Below are positions 54,874 to 63,940 of a stretch of 64,000 nucleotides of DNA, one piece after another. The stretch is from Carboxylicivirga sp964602515 (GTDB lineage: Bacteria > Bacteroidota > Bacteroidia > Bacteroidales > Marinilabiliaceae): NCBI GenBank assembly GCA_964602515.1, contig CAZRRJ010000013.1, positions 55,564 to 119,563 on the forward strand, read 5' to 3'. Both the position numbers and the translations under genes were made by a program. The notes under the pieces are model-generated. The model saw nothing but the letters and a program-made list of their open reading frames with translations. It made no database searches and was not told the origin of the DNA. Every line of letters begins with the position of its first letter. The first letter of the stretch is position 1.

Positions 54874-55641
54874 TTATACTTTAGGCCGTCTGAATTCGGC
54901 ACAGATTATTGCCGTTGCAACAGAAACATTAAGTGATTCAGAGGTAGGTATTCCTATTGGATAAGAGGGGATGAGTAGTTTGTGTGTAATGTATTTTTTT
55001 ACCTCAGAACTAATACCTTTTCCCTCATTGCCCATTACGATTAAGCCATTTTCGGTAATACTTTGTTTATAAACGTTTGTACCGTCTAAAAGAGTCCCAT
55101 AAACCGGGAGTTTCAAAGCCGAATATTCATTAAGAAACGTTTCAGCATTGGTATAAGTTACATTTACACGAGAAATTGCTCCCATCGTTGATTGGATTGT
55201 TTTTGTATTATATACATCAGCACAACCAGTAGTACATATAATATTTTTAATACCAAACCAATCGGCTAAGCGTATAATGGTTCCTAGATTGCCAGGATCT
55301 TGAATATCATCCAAAAAAAGGCTTAGTTCATTTCTCAAAGCCGCAAGGTTTAATTCCTTATTTTTTTGTTTGAATATACCCAGAACTGATGATGGATTTT
55401 TAAGACCAGATATTTTTTTGATCTCCTCGCGTGTACAAGTGATTATTTCTATGTCGCTTGTTATCAGATTTCTATTGTTTATTAACCAATCGTTTGTGCA
55501 AACAATAAAATATGTATCAATCTTTGCTATTAATAAGTCCTTAATTAATTTCTCTCCTTCAGCAATAAAGACTTGATACTGATCACGTACTTTTTTTCTT
55601 TTGAGTGATAAGATAAACTTTTGTTTGTTTTTGCTTAACAT
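54874..55641 (-). CDS. TrmH/SpoU-family RNA 2'-O-methyltransferase
   Basis: This 255-residue protein has an N-terminal RNA-binding part (about 1-95; RDQYQVFIAEGEKLIKDLL) and a SPOUT domain. Motif 1 is DDIQDPGNLGTIIRLADW, motif 2 is LIVMGNEGKGISSE and motif 3 is IPTSESLNVSVATAIICAE. It methylates a ribose of rRNA or tRNA with SAM. The exact nucleotide cannot be told. It is divergent from tamL. Confidence 0.92.
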   Translation of the reverse strand: MLSKNKQKFILSLKRKKVRDQYQVFIAEGEKLIKDLLIAKIDTYFIVCTNDWLINNRNLITSDIEIITCTREEIKKISGLKNPSSVLGIFKQKNKELNLAALRNELSLFLDDIQDPGNLGTIIRLADWFGIKNIICTTGCADVYNTKTIQSTMGAISRVNVTYTNAETFLNEYSALKLPVYGTLLDGTNVYKQSITENGLIVMGNEGKGISSEVKKYITHKLLIPSYPIGIPTSESLNVSVATAIICAEFRRPKV

Positions 55642-55689
55642 CCTTAATGCTTTAAGTCAGAATTATAGAAACGTGTTTATTATTGTCTA

Positions 55690-55697
55690 CAAAGTTA
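55690..55697 (-). promoter_or_regulatory. Possible -7 box of the RNA methyltransferase
   Basis: Minus-strand TAACTTTG matches TAnnTTTG, 49 bases before the start codon, in the 118-base region shared with the divergent tamL. Confidence 0.4.
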
Positions 55698-55759
55698 TAG
55701 CATATCAGACGAAATAAATATCTTTATAGCAAAAGTTTTCACAAAGGAGATTTTATTAG

Positions 55760-58075
55760 ATGTCGATTAAGAACTTCAAATATATAAGTTGTGTTGTTGT
55801 AATAATGTTATTTGGTTGTCGATCAGTAAAATATGTTCCTGAAGATGCCTTCCTGCTTAATAAAGTTGAAATAGAAAATGAAGCAAAAGGAGTTTCGAAA
55901 GAAGAATTGAAGTATTATGTTCGTCAAAAAGAAAATGTAAAAATTTTAGGTTTTTGGCGTTTTCATCTCGGCCTGTATAATTTATCCGGAAAGGATGAGG
56001 AAAAAGGTATTAATAAATGGCTGCGTCGAATAGGTGAAGAGCCGGCTTTGTATGATGATCTTTTAAAGCAGAAATCTAACGAACAATTAAAAATATTTCT
56101 TAATAATAAAGGGTATTTTAATGCAGAAGTTAAGGATACAGTTATATACTCATCAAAAAAGAAAGCAAAAGTTCGTTACATCATAAATTCAGGAGTGCGT
56201 TATAGTTTAAATAATATTAGTTATCAAATTGAAGATGATTCTATAAAAAGGCATATACTTAATGACACAATCAATACCCTGCTAAAGAAAGGTGTACCTT
56301 TTGATGCAGATTTGCATGATAATGAACGTAAGAGGATTACGCGTGAAATGCGTAATAAAGGATATTACGCATTTCGAAAAGAGTACCTTTATTTTATGGC
56401 AGATAGTTCACTTGGAAATTACAGGGTAAATGATTCATTAATAGTTATAAAAGATCGAATTCAGATAGCTGGAAAGCCTGATTTTGTTATAAGTCATCTG
56501 AAATATAAAGTTAAAGATGTTTATTTTCTGGTTGGATACGATCCGCAAAAGGCCTTAAGAAATGAGGCTGATTATATGAATCAGTTTGATACCATTAAGT
56601 ATGAAGGATTTAATATTTTATACGGAGAAAACTTGAATTTTAAAGCAGATGTGCTAATCAACTCTAATTATATTGTTCCGGGAGAGTATTACAATTTAGA
56701 AGCAGTTGAGAAAACACAATCGCTCTTATCAGAGTTGCAATTGTTTCGATTTGTAAATATTCGCTTTAAGCCTGTTGTTGGGCAATTTGATGAAAATGGA
56801 AATGGTTTACTACATTGTTATATTCAATTATCATCATCAAAAGCACAAAGCTATACTTTTGAAATAGAAGGCACTAACTCGTCTGGAAACCTGGGGGCGG
56901 CAGGAAGTGTTGGTTATAAGCACAAGAATTTACTGAGAGGAGGAGAGGTGTTTGATATGCGTTTCAGAACAGCAGGAGAGAATCAATTGATGCGCGACAA
57001 AAGCAATTTTCAAACCCTGGAAGCAGGGGGAGATGCAAATTTATCTATTCCTAAATTTATGATGCCCTTTAAAGTTGAAAATTTCAGAAAGAAATATAAT
57101 CCCCGAACCAACTTTTCTCTGGTATACAATTATCAACGACGACCTGATTATACTAGGACAATAGCTAGTGCAAGAATTGGATATAGTTGGAAATCATCTC
57201 CTTTGATAGTTCATTACCTTGCTCCAATAGATTTTAGTGTAGTTAATGTGCCCGTTATTGATTCTGTTTTTTCTTCACAAATAGAAAATACATTTTTGAA
57301 ATACAGTTATAGGGATCATTTTATTAGTAGCACATCTTATACTTTTATTTATAGTGAACAACCAATAGCCGGCAATAAAAATTATAGATATTTTCAAGCT
57401 AATCTACAATCGGCAGGTAATATTCTAAATGGTGTTTCTTCGCTTATTAATAACGAAAGTGAAAAAGAATACAACGAAATTTTTGGTATTCGTTATGCCC
57501 AATATTTAAAGGCAGATGTTGATTGGAGATATCATATTAATGTTAACAAGATAAACTCATTTGCGTATCGCATATTTATGGGAGCAGGTTATCCTTATGG
57601 TAACTTAAATGTACTGCCTTTTGAAAAACGGTATTTTTCTGGTGGAGCCAACAGTATACGAGCATGGCCTGTAAGAGGATTAGGGCCTGGTTCGTATGTT
57701 GAAAAAACATTGGATTACTATAATCAAACAGCCGATATTAAATTGGAAGCTAGTGCAGAATATAGGTTTAATTTGTTTTGGCTGCTGGAAGGTGCTTTTT
57801 TTATTGATGCAGGTAATATTTGGTCTATACGTTCGTCTGGTAAGCAGGAACTTGATGAGGACGGACTTTTTAAGTTTGATAAATTCTATAAACAGATTGC
57901 GGTAGGAGTTGGTGCAGGTGCTCGTTTAGATTTTAATTATTTTGTTTTTCGCCTTGATATGGGCATTAAAGCCAGAGATCCGTCTTTAGCGGCTGGCGAG
58001 CGTTGGATACTTGGAGTAAAACCAATTAAATGGGATGATATGGCTTTTAATTTTGCTATTGGCTATCCATTTTAG
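55760..58075 (+). CDS. tamL: TamL, lipoprotein-type Omp85/TamA-like outer-membrane protein
   Basis: This 771-residue protein has a lipobox at Cys20 (VVVIMLFGC) followed by RSVKYVPEDAFLLNKVEI. POTRA-like repeats lie in about 30-350, and an Omp85 barrel in the last half ends DDMAFNFAIGYPF. The VRGLGPGSY segment carries the conserved barrel motif. The lipidated TamA-like form is the TamL of Bacteroidota, acting with TamB in outer-membrane biogenesis. No tamB gene follows here, which is unusual. An AAAGGAG sequence lies about 13 bases before the start. Confidence 0.87.
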   Translation: MSIKNFKYISCVVVIMLFGCRSVKYVPEDAFLLNKVEIENEAKGVSKEELKYYVRQKENVKILGFWRFHLGLYNLSGKDEEKGINKWLRRIGEEPALYDDLLKQKSNEQLKIFLNNKGYFNAEVKDTVIYSSKKKAKVRYIINSGVRYSLNNISYQIEDDSIKRHILNDTINTLLKKGVPFDADLHDNERKRITREMRNKGYYAFRKEYLYFMADSSLGNYRVNDSLIVIKDRIQIAGKPDFVISHLKYKVKDVYFLVGYDPQKALRNEADYMNQFDTIKYEGFNILYGENLNFKADVLINSNYIVPGEYYNLEAVEKTQSLLSELQLFRFVNIRFKPVVGQFDENGNGLLHCYIQLSSSKAQSYTFEIEGTNSSGNLGAAGSVGYKHKNLLRGGEVFDMRFRTAGENQLMRDKSNFQTLEAGGDANLSIPKFMMPFKVENFRKKYNPRTNFSLVYNYQRRPDYTRTIASARIGYSWKSSPLIVHYLAPIDFSVVNVPVIDSVFSSQIENTFLKYSYRDHFISSTSYTFIYSEQPIAGNKNYRYFQANLQSAGNILNGVSSLINNESEKEYNEIFGIRYAQYLKADVDWRYHINVNKINSFAYRIFMGAGYPYGNLNVLPFEKRYFSGGANSIRAWPVRGLGPGSYVEKTLDYYNQTADIKLEASAEYRFNLFWLLEGAFFIDAGNIWSIRSSGKQELDEDGLFKFDKFYKQIAVGVGAGARLDFNYFVFRLDMGIKARDPSLAAGERWILGVKPIKWDDMAFNFAIGYPF

Positions 58076-58340
58076 TTGCTATCAATATAAGTTGTAAATA
58101 ATAGTTAAACTTTTCTTAAGAACTCAAAAAAATCAAACTCAAAAAAGAAACTTTTTTAATAAATAATGGTTCATTCTATATCTTTTTTTGATAATGTTCA
58201 GGTGTTCAAATGTCCTGAAAAACAACTAGCTAAAGCTTGATCTGTTTCTGATCTTTATCAGGTTTTTATTGTAGGATGAATGCTAAATGTAAGCAGGTGG
58301 ACTCGGGGTGATAGAAAAATGTAATTTTTTTTCGATGTTT
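58076..58340. other. Non-coding spacer between tamL and fba
   Basis: It holds only a weak terminator-like hairpin, CTGAT (58248-58252) with ATCAG (58257-58261), followed by GTTTTTATT. No gene is seen. Confidence 0.5.
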
Positions 58341-58345
58341 TTCAC

Positions 58346-58353
58346 TAATTTCG
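58346..58353 (+). promoter_or_regulatory. Possible -7 box of fba
   Basis: TAATTTCG is one base off TAnnTTTG and lies 48 bases before the aldolase start. No -33 element is clear. Confidence 0.3.
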
Positions 58354-58400
58354 TAGTGTTTTTTGAGCAAATTATTATTTCGAACTATAAATAAAAAGCT

Positions 58401-59477
58401 ATGAAGCGAGTATTAGATGTTGTAAAGCCTGGTGTTGTTACTGGTGATGATTTAGGAAAATTGTTAGCAATAGCCAAAGAAGAAGGTTTTGCAATGCCTG
58501 CTGTAAATGTTGTTGGAACAGATTCAATTAATGGTATTTTAGAAGCAGCTAAAGAAGTAAATTCTCCTGTAATGATTCAGCTATCAAATGGTGGTGCTGC
58601 ATTTTATGCAGGTAAAGGATTGAAATTAGATGGGCAGCAAGCACAAATTTTAGGTGCTATATCTGCAGCTAAGCATGTACATACTTTAGCTGAAGCATAT
58701 GGTGTGCCGGTAGTGCTTCATACAGACCATGCTGCAAAAAAATTATTGCCTTGGATTGATGGATTGTTGGAAGCAAGTGAAAAGCACTTTTCTGAAACAG
58801 GAAAGCCTCTGTTTAGCTCTCATATGCTTGATCTTTCAGAAGAACCACTGGAAGAGAATATTGCAATCTGTAAAGAGTATCTTGTTCGTATGAATAAAAT
58901 AGGTATGACTTTGGAGATCGAACTTGGTATAACAGGTGGAGAAGAAGACGGTGTTGATAACTCGGATGTTGATAACGCATTATTATATACGCAGCCAGAA
59001 GAAGTAAGTTATGCTTATGAGCAATTACTGGAAGTTTCACCAAATTTTACTATTGCAGCTTCATTTGGTAATGTGCATGGTGTTTATAAGCCGGGTAACG
59101 TTGTGCTGAAGCCTTCAATTCTTGATGCATCTCAAAAGTATATTCAAGAGAAACACAATACAGCAGAAAAACCAGTTAACTTTGTATTTCACGGAGGTTC
59201 AGGATCTTCAATAGAAGAGATTCGCGAAGCAATTGGATATGGTGTTATTAAAATGAATATTGATACTGATACGCAGTGGGCTACTTGGGATGGTATTCGT
59301 GCTTTTGAAGCAAAAAATCGTGAGTACTTGCAGAGTCAGATTGGTAACCCAGAAGGTGACGATAAGCCAAATAAAAAATTCTATGATCCACGTGTTTGGT
59401 TACGTGCAGGTCAGGTTACTTTGGTCGATCGCTTAAAGGTTGCTTTTGAAGATCTGAATTGCATCAATCGTTTATAG
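58401..59477 (+). CDS. fbaA: Class II fructose-bisphosphate aldolase
   Basis: This 358-residue zinc-dependent aldolase has zinc ligands in VVLHTDHAAKK, the active-site VFHGGSGSS and NIDTDTQWATW. Its length is that of class IIA (E. coli FbaA-like). It splits fructose-1,6-bisphosphate into the two triose phosphates. It is monocistronic with a strong terminator after it. Confidence 0.97.
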   Translation: MKRVLDVVKPGVVTGDDLGKLLAIAKEEGFAMPAVNVVGTDSINGILEAAKEVNSPVMIQLSNGGAAFYAGKGLKLDGQQAQILGAISAAKHVHTLAEAYGVPVVLHTDHAAKKLLPWIDGLLEASEKHFSETGKPLFSSHMLDLSEEPLEENIAICKEYLVRMNKIGMTLEIELGITGGEEDGVDNSDVDNALLYTQPEEVSYAYEQLLEVSPNFTIAASFGNVHGVYKPGNVVLKPSILDASQKYIQEKHNTAEKPVNFVFHGGSGSSIEEIREAIGYGVIKMNIDTDTQWATWDGIRAFEAKNREYLQSQIGNPEGDDKPNKKFYDPRVWLRAGQVTLVDRLKVAFEDLNCINRL

Positions 59478-59496
59478 TAATAAAAATTTATTATAA

Positions 59497-59538
59497 AAAG
59501 AGGCACATGTTTTATATGTTGTGCCTCTTTTTTTTATT
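59497..59538 (+). terminator. Terminator after fba
   Basis: AAAGAGGCACA ending at 59507 pairs with TGTGCCTCTTT (59520-59530), followed by a run of T. Confidence 0.95.
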
Positions 59539-59564
59539 TTGGGCAATACAAATCTAATAATATT

Positions 59565-60881
59565 ATGAACTCTGGTAAGAGAGATGGTTTTTCTAGTAAA
59601 TTTGGTGTAGTCGCCGCCGCCGCAGGTTCGGCCGTTGGATTAGGTAATATTTGGCGCTTTCCTTATGTGGTTGGCGAAAATGGCGGAGGTGCTTTTCTTC
59701 TGATATATTTAGTGTTTATTGTTTCTATTGGTTTGCCTGTTATGTTATCCGAATTACTGATTGGCCGTCGTGCTCAAAAAAATGTTTTTGGAGCTTTTCG
59801 TACCTTGTCGCCCAATAAGCCATTATTTATGTCAGTTGGAATAATGGGGGTTGGAGCAGCCTTTATGATATTGGCTTTTTATGCTGTTGTTGCAGGTTGG
59901 ACATTAGAATATACTTATTTGGCAGTTGGAAATCGTTTGTTTGACATGACAGCTGTTGAGTTAAGTCAATTCTATAAAGATTTTTCTGGTTCAGTACGTG
60001 GTCCTGTTATCTGGCTGGTGGTATTTATGATATTAACAGCTATTATTGTTATCGGAGGCATAAAAAATGGTATTGAGAAATATACTAAAGTATTAATGCC
60101 GCTCTTATTTGTAATAATTGTAATCCTTTGTGTAAAATCCATTTCTCTTGACGGGGCAGAAGCAGGGTTAGCTTTTTTGTTTAAGCCTGATTTTTCAAAA
60201 GTAACAGGCTCGGTTGTGCTAGAAGCTTTAGGGCAGGCTTTCTTTTCTTTAAGTATTGGAATGGGTGTTATTGCAACTTATGGCTCCTATATTCAAAAGA
60301 AAGAAAATCTGATGTATACTGCTGTATCTGTATCATTTGCTGATACACTGATTGCTATTTTGGCAGGAGTAGCCATATTTCCGGCTGTATTTGCTTTTGG
60401 GATTAATCCCAGTTCTGGTCCAGGGTTAGTGTTTGAAACACTTCCTAATGTGTTTAATCAAATGCATGGAGGTTACATTTTTTCAGTAGCGTTTTTTGTT
60501 TTACTTGTAATTGCAGCACTTACCTCTTCTGTTTCCTTACTTGAGGTTGTAGTGTCATATTTTTCAGAAGAACTTAACATGAAGCGTAGAAATGCAACTA
60601 TTGTTGCTGCTGTGTCTATTACGGTGTTGGGCGTATTGTGTGTTGTTTCTGATAGGGTATTTAAGTTGTTTGACTGGACTTCATCCAATATTTTACTGCC
60701 GCTGGGAGGTATTTTAATTGCAGTGTTTGCAGGTTGGATACTAGGAAAAACTAATGTAAAGGATGAGTTGGAAGCGCATGGGGGTAAGATGTATTTTGTT
60801 AATACACTAATGGTAATTTTAAAAATTGTTGCGCCGCTGGCAATTGGAGCTGTATTTTTAAAAGGATTAGGATTAATTTAA
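59565..60881 (+). CDS. Sodium:neurotransmitter symporter (SNF) family transporter
   Basis: This 438-residue protein begins with FGVVAAAAGSAVGLGNIWRF, the sodium- and substrate-binding first helix of the SNF/LeuT family. About 11 membrane segments follow, including FLLIYLVFIVSIGLPVMLSE and LPLGGILIAVFAGWILGKT. It probably takes up amino acids with Na+, which fits a marine host. The gene is followed after 19 bases by the helix-hairpin-helix gene. The substrate is not predictable. Confidence 0.93.
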   Translation: MNSGKRDGFSSKFGVVAAAAGSAVGLGNIWRFPYVVGENGGGAFLLIYLVFIVSIGLPVMLSELLIGRRAQKNVFGAFRTLSPNKPLFMSVGIMGVGAAFMILAFYAVVAGWTLEYTYLAVGNRLFDMTAVELSQFYKDFSGSVRGPVIWLVVFMILTAIIVIGGIKNGIEKYTKVLMPLLFVIIVILCVKSISLDGAEAGLAFLFKPDFSKVTGSVVLEALGQAFFSLSIGMGVIATYGSYIQKKENLMYTAVSVSFADTLIAILAGVAIFPAVFAFGINPSSGPGLVFETLPNVFNQMHGGYIFSVAFFVLLVIAALTSSVSLLEVVVSYFSEELNMKRRNATIVAAVSITVLGVLCVVSDRVFKLFDWTSSNILLPLGGILIAVFAGWILGKTNVKDELEAHGGKMYFVNTLMVILKIVAPLAIGAVFLKGLGLI

Positions 60882-60900
60882 GTTCGTTTATTGAAATAGC

Positions 60901-61956
60901 ATGTGGCGTGATCTTTTTTCTTTATCCAGGCGTGAGCAGTCAGCTTTTTTGGTCGTATTTATTGGCGTGTTATTGTTAGTGGGACTTCTGTTAATTAGGT
61001 CAGTACCTAAGGAGGTAATGCTTGATCCTGAGCTGTATGCATGGATTGAGAGTGTAGAATTAAAGCATATTGAACAGGTAAATGAAAAGCAATATGAATG
61101 TTTTAACTTTGATCCAAATACGGTAAAGGTTAAGGAAATGGAACGACTTGGATTTTCAAAAACAGCAATTATTAATATAATTAAATATCGCGAAGCAGGA
61201 GGACACATAAAAACTACTCAAAAATTTGGAGAAATATATGGCGTTGACTCGGTACTCTTTAATCGCCTGAAATCAAATGTCGTAATTGAGGATCGAGTTG
61301 CTGATTATCGACGTATTAACAAAGCATTAGAAAAGGAAGGATCTTTTCTAATTGATTTAAATAATGTAGATTCAACAACGCTTGTAAGTTGGAATGTTGA
61401 TGTACAGATTATTAAGGATATACTACAAAAGCAAAATGACTTTTATTTTAAGAACAGGGTTAATAAATCCTATTTGTTGAATGTTTATACTGTTTGGCAA
61501 GAATCCATTGATACCTTATTGATAAAGAGGAATCCAAAAGGAGTAAACCAAAAGAAATATCAGATAGAAATAAACTCTGCTGATACTGCTATGTTGGCTT
61601 TATTAAGAGGTGTTGGACCTGCGTTTTCTAAACGAATTGTTTCCTACAGAAATCGCATTGGAGGGTTTTATCAAATTCAGCAGTTGCAAGAAGTAAAAGG
61701 CATATCCCCTGTTGTAATTGAAGATAATTTAAATGTACTTTTTGTTGATACAACTCTAATTGTTCCACTAAATTTGTCAAAAGCTAGTTTACGACAAATG
61801 AAAGAGCATCCATATCTGAATTTTTATATGGCTAAAGCCATATATGAAAGTCGAAAAAAAGGAGAATTACATTCAATTCAGCAGTTTTTTTCAGTTGAAG
61901 CTTTTGCAAATATTGATGAAGAGCTGTTTAAGCGGTATTTCATTGTTTCGAATTAA
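60901..61956 (+). CDS. Membrane-anchored helix-hairpin-helix (ComEA-like) protein
   Basis: This 351-residue protein has a membrane segment at about 18-38 (FLVVFIGVLLLVGLLLI), facing the periplasm. At least two HhH-like modules follow: FNFDPNTVKVKEMERLGFSK (about 69-88) and INSADTAMLALLRGVGPAFS (about 224-243). DLNNVDSTTLVSWNVD at about 156-171 may be a third, degenerate one. ComEA relatives bind DNA without sequence preference during uptake. It lies 19 bases after the SNF symporter and may be co-transcribed. Whether the cell takes up DNA cannot be said. Confidence 0.82.
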   Translation: MWRDLFSLSRREQSAFLVVFIGVLLLVGLLLIRSVPKEVMLDPELYAWIESVELKHIEQVNEKQYECFNFDPNTVKVKEMERLGFSKTAIINIIKYREAGGHIKTTQKFGEIYGVDSVLFNRLKSNVVIEDRVADYRRINKALEKEGSFLIDLNNVDSTTLVSWNVDVQIIKDILQKQNDFYFKNRVNKSYLLNVYTVWQESIDTLLIKRNPKGVNQKKYQIEINSADTAMLALLRGVGPAFSKRIVSYRNRIGGFYQIQQLQEVKGISPVVIEDNLNVLFVDTTLIVPLNLSKASLRQMKEHPYLNFYMAKAIYESRKKGELHSIQQFFSVEAFANIDEELFKRYFIVSN

Positions 61957-62092
61957 TTATGCTATATATATAAAAAAAGAACCTCTAAAATTTGTTGTAG
62001 TCGCTAAACTTCATTTTCTTTGCAGCTGCAAAATTTGAGGGTATATACATTTCTGATGTACTCAAAAGGTTGAAATTTTGCAATTTAATGAT

Positions 62093-62100
62093 TAATTTTG
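62093..62100 (+). promoter_or_regulatory. Predicted -7 box of rpsU
   Basis: TAATTTTG matches TAnnTTTG and lies 24 bases before the rpsU start. GTTG at 62069-62072 is a near-TTTG 20 bases upstream. Confidence 0.5.
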
Positions 62101-62124
62101 CGGCCTAAATAAAAAGTAAGCATT

Positions 62125-62316
62125 ATGATAGTTGTACCTATTAAAGAAGGCGAGAATATAGAAAGAGCCTTAAAGAAGTTTAAAAGAAAATTTGAGAAAA
62201 CAGGTGCTATGCGTGAATTAAGATCACGTCAGGCATTTACAAAGCCTTCTGTTGTGAAAAGAGAACAGGTAAAAAAAGCTATTTACATCGAGCAATTGCA
62301 GCGCGAGGCAGAATAA
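62125..62316 (+). CDS. rpsU: 30S ribosomal protein bS21
   Basis: This 63-residue basic protein reads MIVVPIKEGENIERALKKFK, then RELRSRQAFTKPSVVKREQV, the bS21 pattern. It sits on the small subunit near the anti-Shine-Dalgarno region. No strong Shine-Dalgarno precedes it (AAAAAGTAAGC), unlike hpf nearby. The order rpsU, Xer recombinase, hpf, tRNAs is the usual Bacteroidota block before tuf. Confidence 0.96.
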   Translation: MIVVPIKEGENIERALKKFKRKFEKTGAMRELRSRQAFTKPSVVKREQVKKAIYIEQLQREAE

Positions 62317-62390
62317 ATTACCTGCAGAGGGCGTTGGTTTATTGCTTTTTTTGTATATTCGTTTAAAGCATAAAATGATACCCTCTGCTG

Positions 62391-63275
62391 ATGCAAAAAA
62401 TAGAATTATTTTATAAATATCTGGAGTTCGAGCGACGTAGTTCTGCTCATACTGTTGTGGCTTACAAAAATGATGTAAAGCAGTTTTGTGAGTATTTGGA
62501 GCAAGAAAATATAGAACTCTGGAGTGATGTTACTTCAAAAACCATCCGATCCTGGATGGTGTTGTTGGTTAATAGGGGGGTGTCTGCTCGTTCTGTTGGC
62601 CGAAAGATATCTACCATAAAAGTATTGTTTCGATTCTTAATGCGTGAAGAATGTGTTGGTGTTAACCCGGCAGAAAAAGTTATTACGCCTAAAGTTTCAA
62701 AAAAACTTCCTGTTTTCGTGAAAGAACAGGAAATGGATGTTTTGCTTGATCATGTTTCATTTAATGATGACTTTGTTGGGTTAAGAGATAAGCTTATAAT
62801 TGTAATGTTTTATCTTACTGGTATGCGTTTATCTGAGTTAGTTGGGTTAACAGATGCTCAGATAGATTTTGCAAATGATGTTATTAAGGTTCGCGGAAAA
62901 AGGAATAAGGAGCGAATTGTTCCAATAACCCTAGAGCTAAAGGTTGCAATTGAGTGTTATATTGAGGAACGAAAAAGAGTATTTCCGTCTGTAATGAAAT
63001 CCGTTGTTTTCTTAACGGAAAAGGGAGTGCCAATATATCATAAACTAGTTTATCGTGTGGTTAATAAATATCTTAATCAGGTTTCTACAGTAACTAAAAA
63101 AAGTCCGCATGTGATAAGACATACTTTTGCTACAGCATTATTGAATAAAGGTGCGGATATAAATGCTATTAAGGAATTGTTGGGGCATGCTAATTTGGCA
63201 GCAACAGAAGTTTATACGCATAATTCTTTTGAAAAATTAAATTCTATATACAAACAGGCCCATCCAAGGGTTTAA
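62391..63275 (+). CDS. xerC: Tyrosine recombinase XerC/XerD
   Basis: This 294-residue enzyme has an N-terminal SAM-like core-binding domain (about 1-85; YLEFERRSSAHTVVAYKND) and a catalytic domain with Arg146 (TGMRLSEL), Lys170, His240 and Arg243 (HVIRHTF), His266 (LLGHANL) and nucleophile Tyr275 (VYTHNSF). All catalytic residues are present. Together with a partner it resolves chromosome dimers at dif. Position next to rpsU and hpf is conserved, so it is a chromosomal Xer protein and not a mobile-element integrase. C versus D cannot be settled. Confidence 0.93.
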   Translation: MQKIELFYKYLEFERRSSAHTVVAYKNDVKQFCEYLEQENIELWSDVTSKTIRSWMVLLVNRGVSARSVGRKISTIKVLFRFLMREECVGVNPAEKVITPKVSKKLPVFVKEQEMDVLLDHVSFNDDFVGLRDKLIIVMFYLTGMRLSELVGLTDAQIDFANDVIKVRGKRNKERIVPITLELKVAIECYIEERKRVFPSVMKSVVFLTEKGVPIYHKLVYRVVNKYLNQVSTVTKKSPHVIRHTFATALLNKGADINAIKELLGHANLAATEVYTHNSFEKLNSIYKQAHPRV

Positions 63276-63286
63276 AAGAAGGAGGA
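63276..63286 (+). promoter_or_regulatory. Unusually strong Shine-Dalgarno before hpf
   Basis: AAGAAGGAGG ends seven bases before the hpf ATG (63293). It is a full-strength site in a genome where most genes here have only A-rich leaders. Confidence 0.75.
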
Positions 63287-63292
63287 ATATAT

Positions 63293-63592
63293 ATGAATAT
63301 TACAATTCAATCTGTACGCTTTACTGCTTCTGAGCAGTTGGAGCAATTTATTCAGCAAAAAGTAAATAAGTTAGAGCTGTTCTTTGATGGTATCGTGTCT
63401 GCTGAGGTCATCCTTAGATTGGATAAGTCGGATTCAACTGAAAATAAAGTTGCTGAAATAAGTTTAAATATTCCAGGTGGTGAATTGTTTGCCAAGAAGC
63501 AAGCAAAAACATTTGAAGAAGCTGTGGATTCGTCTGTAGATGCACTGCGTAAGCAACTGATTAAATGGAAAGAAAAGGTACGTGCTAAATAG
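63293..63592 (+). CDS. hpf: Ribosome hibernation-promoting factor (short HPF/RaiA family)
   Basis: This 99-residue protein of the short form reads MNITIQSVRFTASEQLEQFI, then KVNKLELFFDGI and SVDALRKQLIKWKEK. It should bind the decoding centre of idle ribosomes. It begins 17 bases after the recombinase stop, in the same operon, and has a full Shine-Dalgarno sequence. No long C-terminal dimerisation domain is present. Confidence 0.93.
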   Translation: MNITIQSVRFTASEQLEQFIQQKVNKLELFFDGIVSAEVILRLDKSDSTENKVAEISLNIPGGELFAKKQAKTFEEAVDSSVDALRKQLIKWKEKVRAK

Positions 63593-63612
63593 GCAAAAAA
63601 AAGAGTTATTTT

Positions 63613-63643
63613 TTTGTGGTGTTGAAAATAAATTATACATTTG
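63613..63643 (+). promoter_or_regulatory. Predicted promoter of the tRNA operon
   Basis: TTTG (63613-63616) is followed after 19 bases by TACATTTG (63636-63643), full matches to both consensus boxes. Transcription would start near 63650 and run through tRNA-Tyr. Confidence 0.75.
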
Positions 63644-63685
63644 CACACCGTTTTTAGAGTAGTAAAACTATGCTAAAGTACTATA

Positions 63686-63718
63686 AATAGGCTGATTACC
63701 TTAGTCAATCAGCCTATT
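63686..63718 (+). other. 12-bp hairpin in the tRNA operon leader
   Basis: AATAGGCTGATT (63686-63697) and AATCAGCCTATT (63707-63718) form a perfect stem with a 9-base loop and no T-run. It may be a processing signal in the leader or a weak attenuator. Confidence 0.5.
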
Positions 63719-63780
63719 GAAATGAAATAAAGTCAGTATTTTTCTGATAACGATCATTAAAATTATTGCGGTAAATTGAT

Positions 63781-63863
63781 GGGGAGATACCAAAGCGGCC
63801 AACTGGGACGGACTGTAACTCCGTTGTCTTATGACTTCGCAGGTTCGAATCCTGCTCTCCCCA
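63781..63863 (+). tRNA. tRNA-Tyr (anticodon GTA)
   Basis: Acceptor stem GGGGAGA pairs with TCTCCCC, with discriminator A at 63863. The anticodon GTA is at 63815-63817, a long variable arm is present as in bacterial tRNA-Tyr, and the T arm is GCAGGTTCGAATCCTGC. CCA is not encoded. Confidence 0.97.
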
Positions 63864-63940
63864 CTTTTTTAGGATCAAAATCTAATTTTTGCGGATATTA
63901 AGATGGAAATTACTTATCTTTATCTTTCTGCAAGAATTTT

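Noticed and set aside
62391..63275. Tyrosine recombinase as evidence of a mobile element next to tRNA genes
   Set aside because: The order rpsU, Xer, hpf, tRNA is the ordinary chromosomal arrangement in Bacteroidota, and no other mobility genes or repeated attachment sequence are seen.
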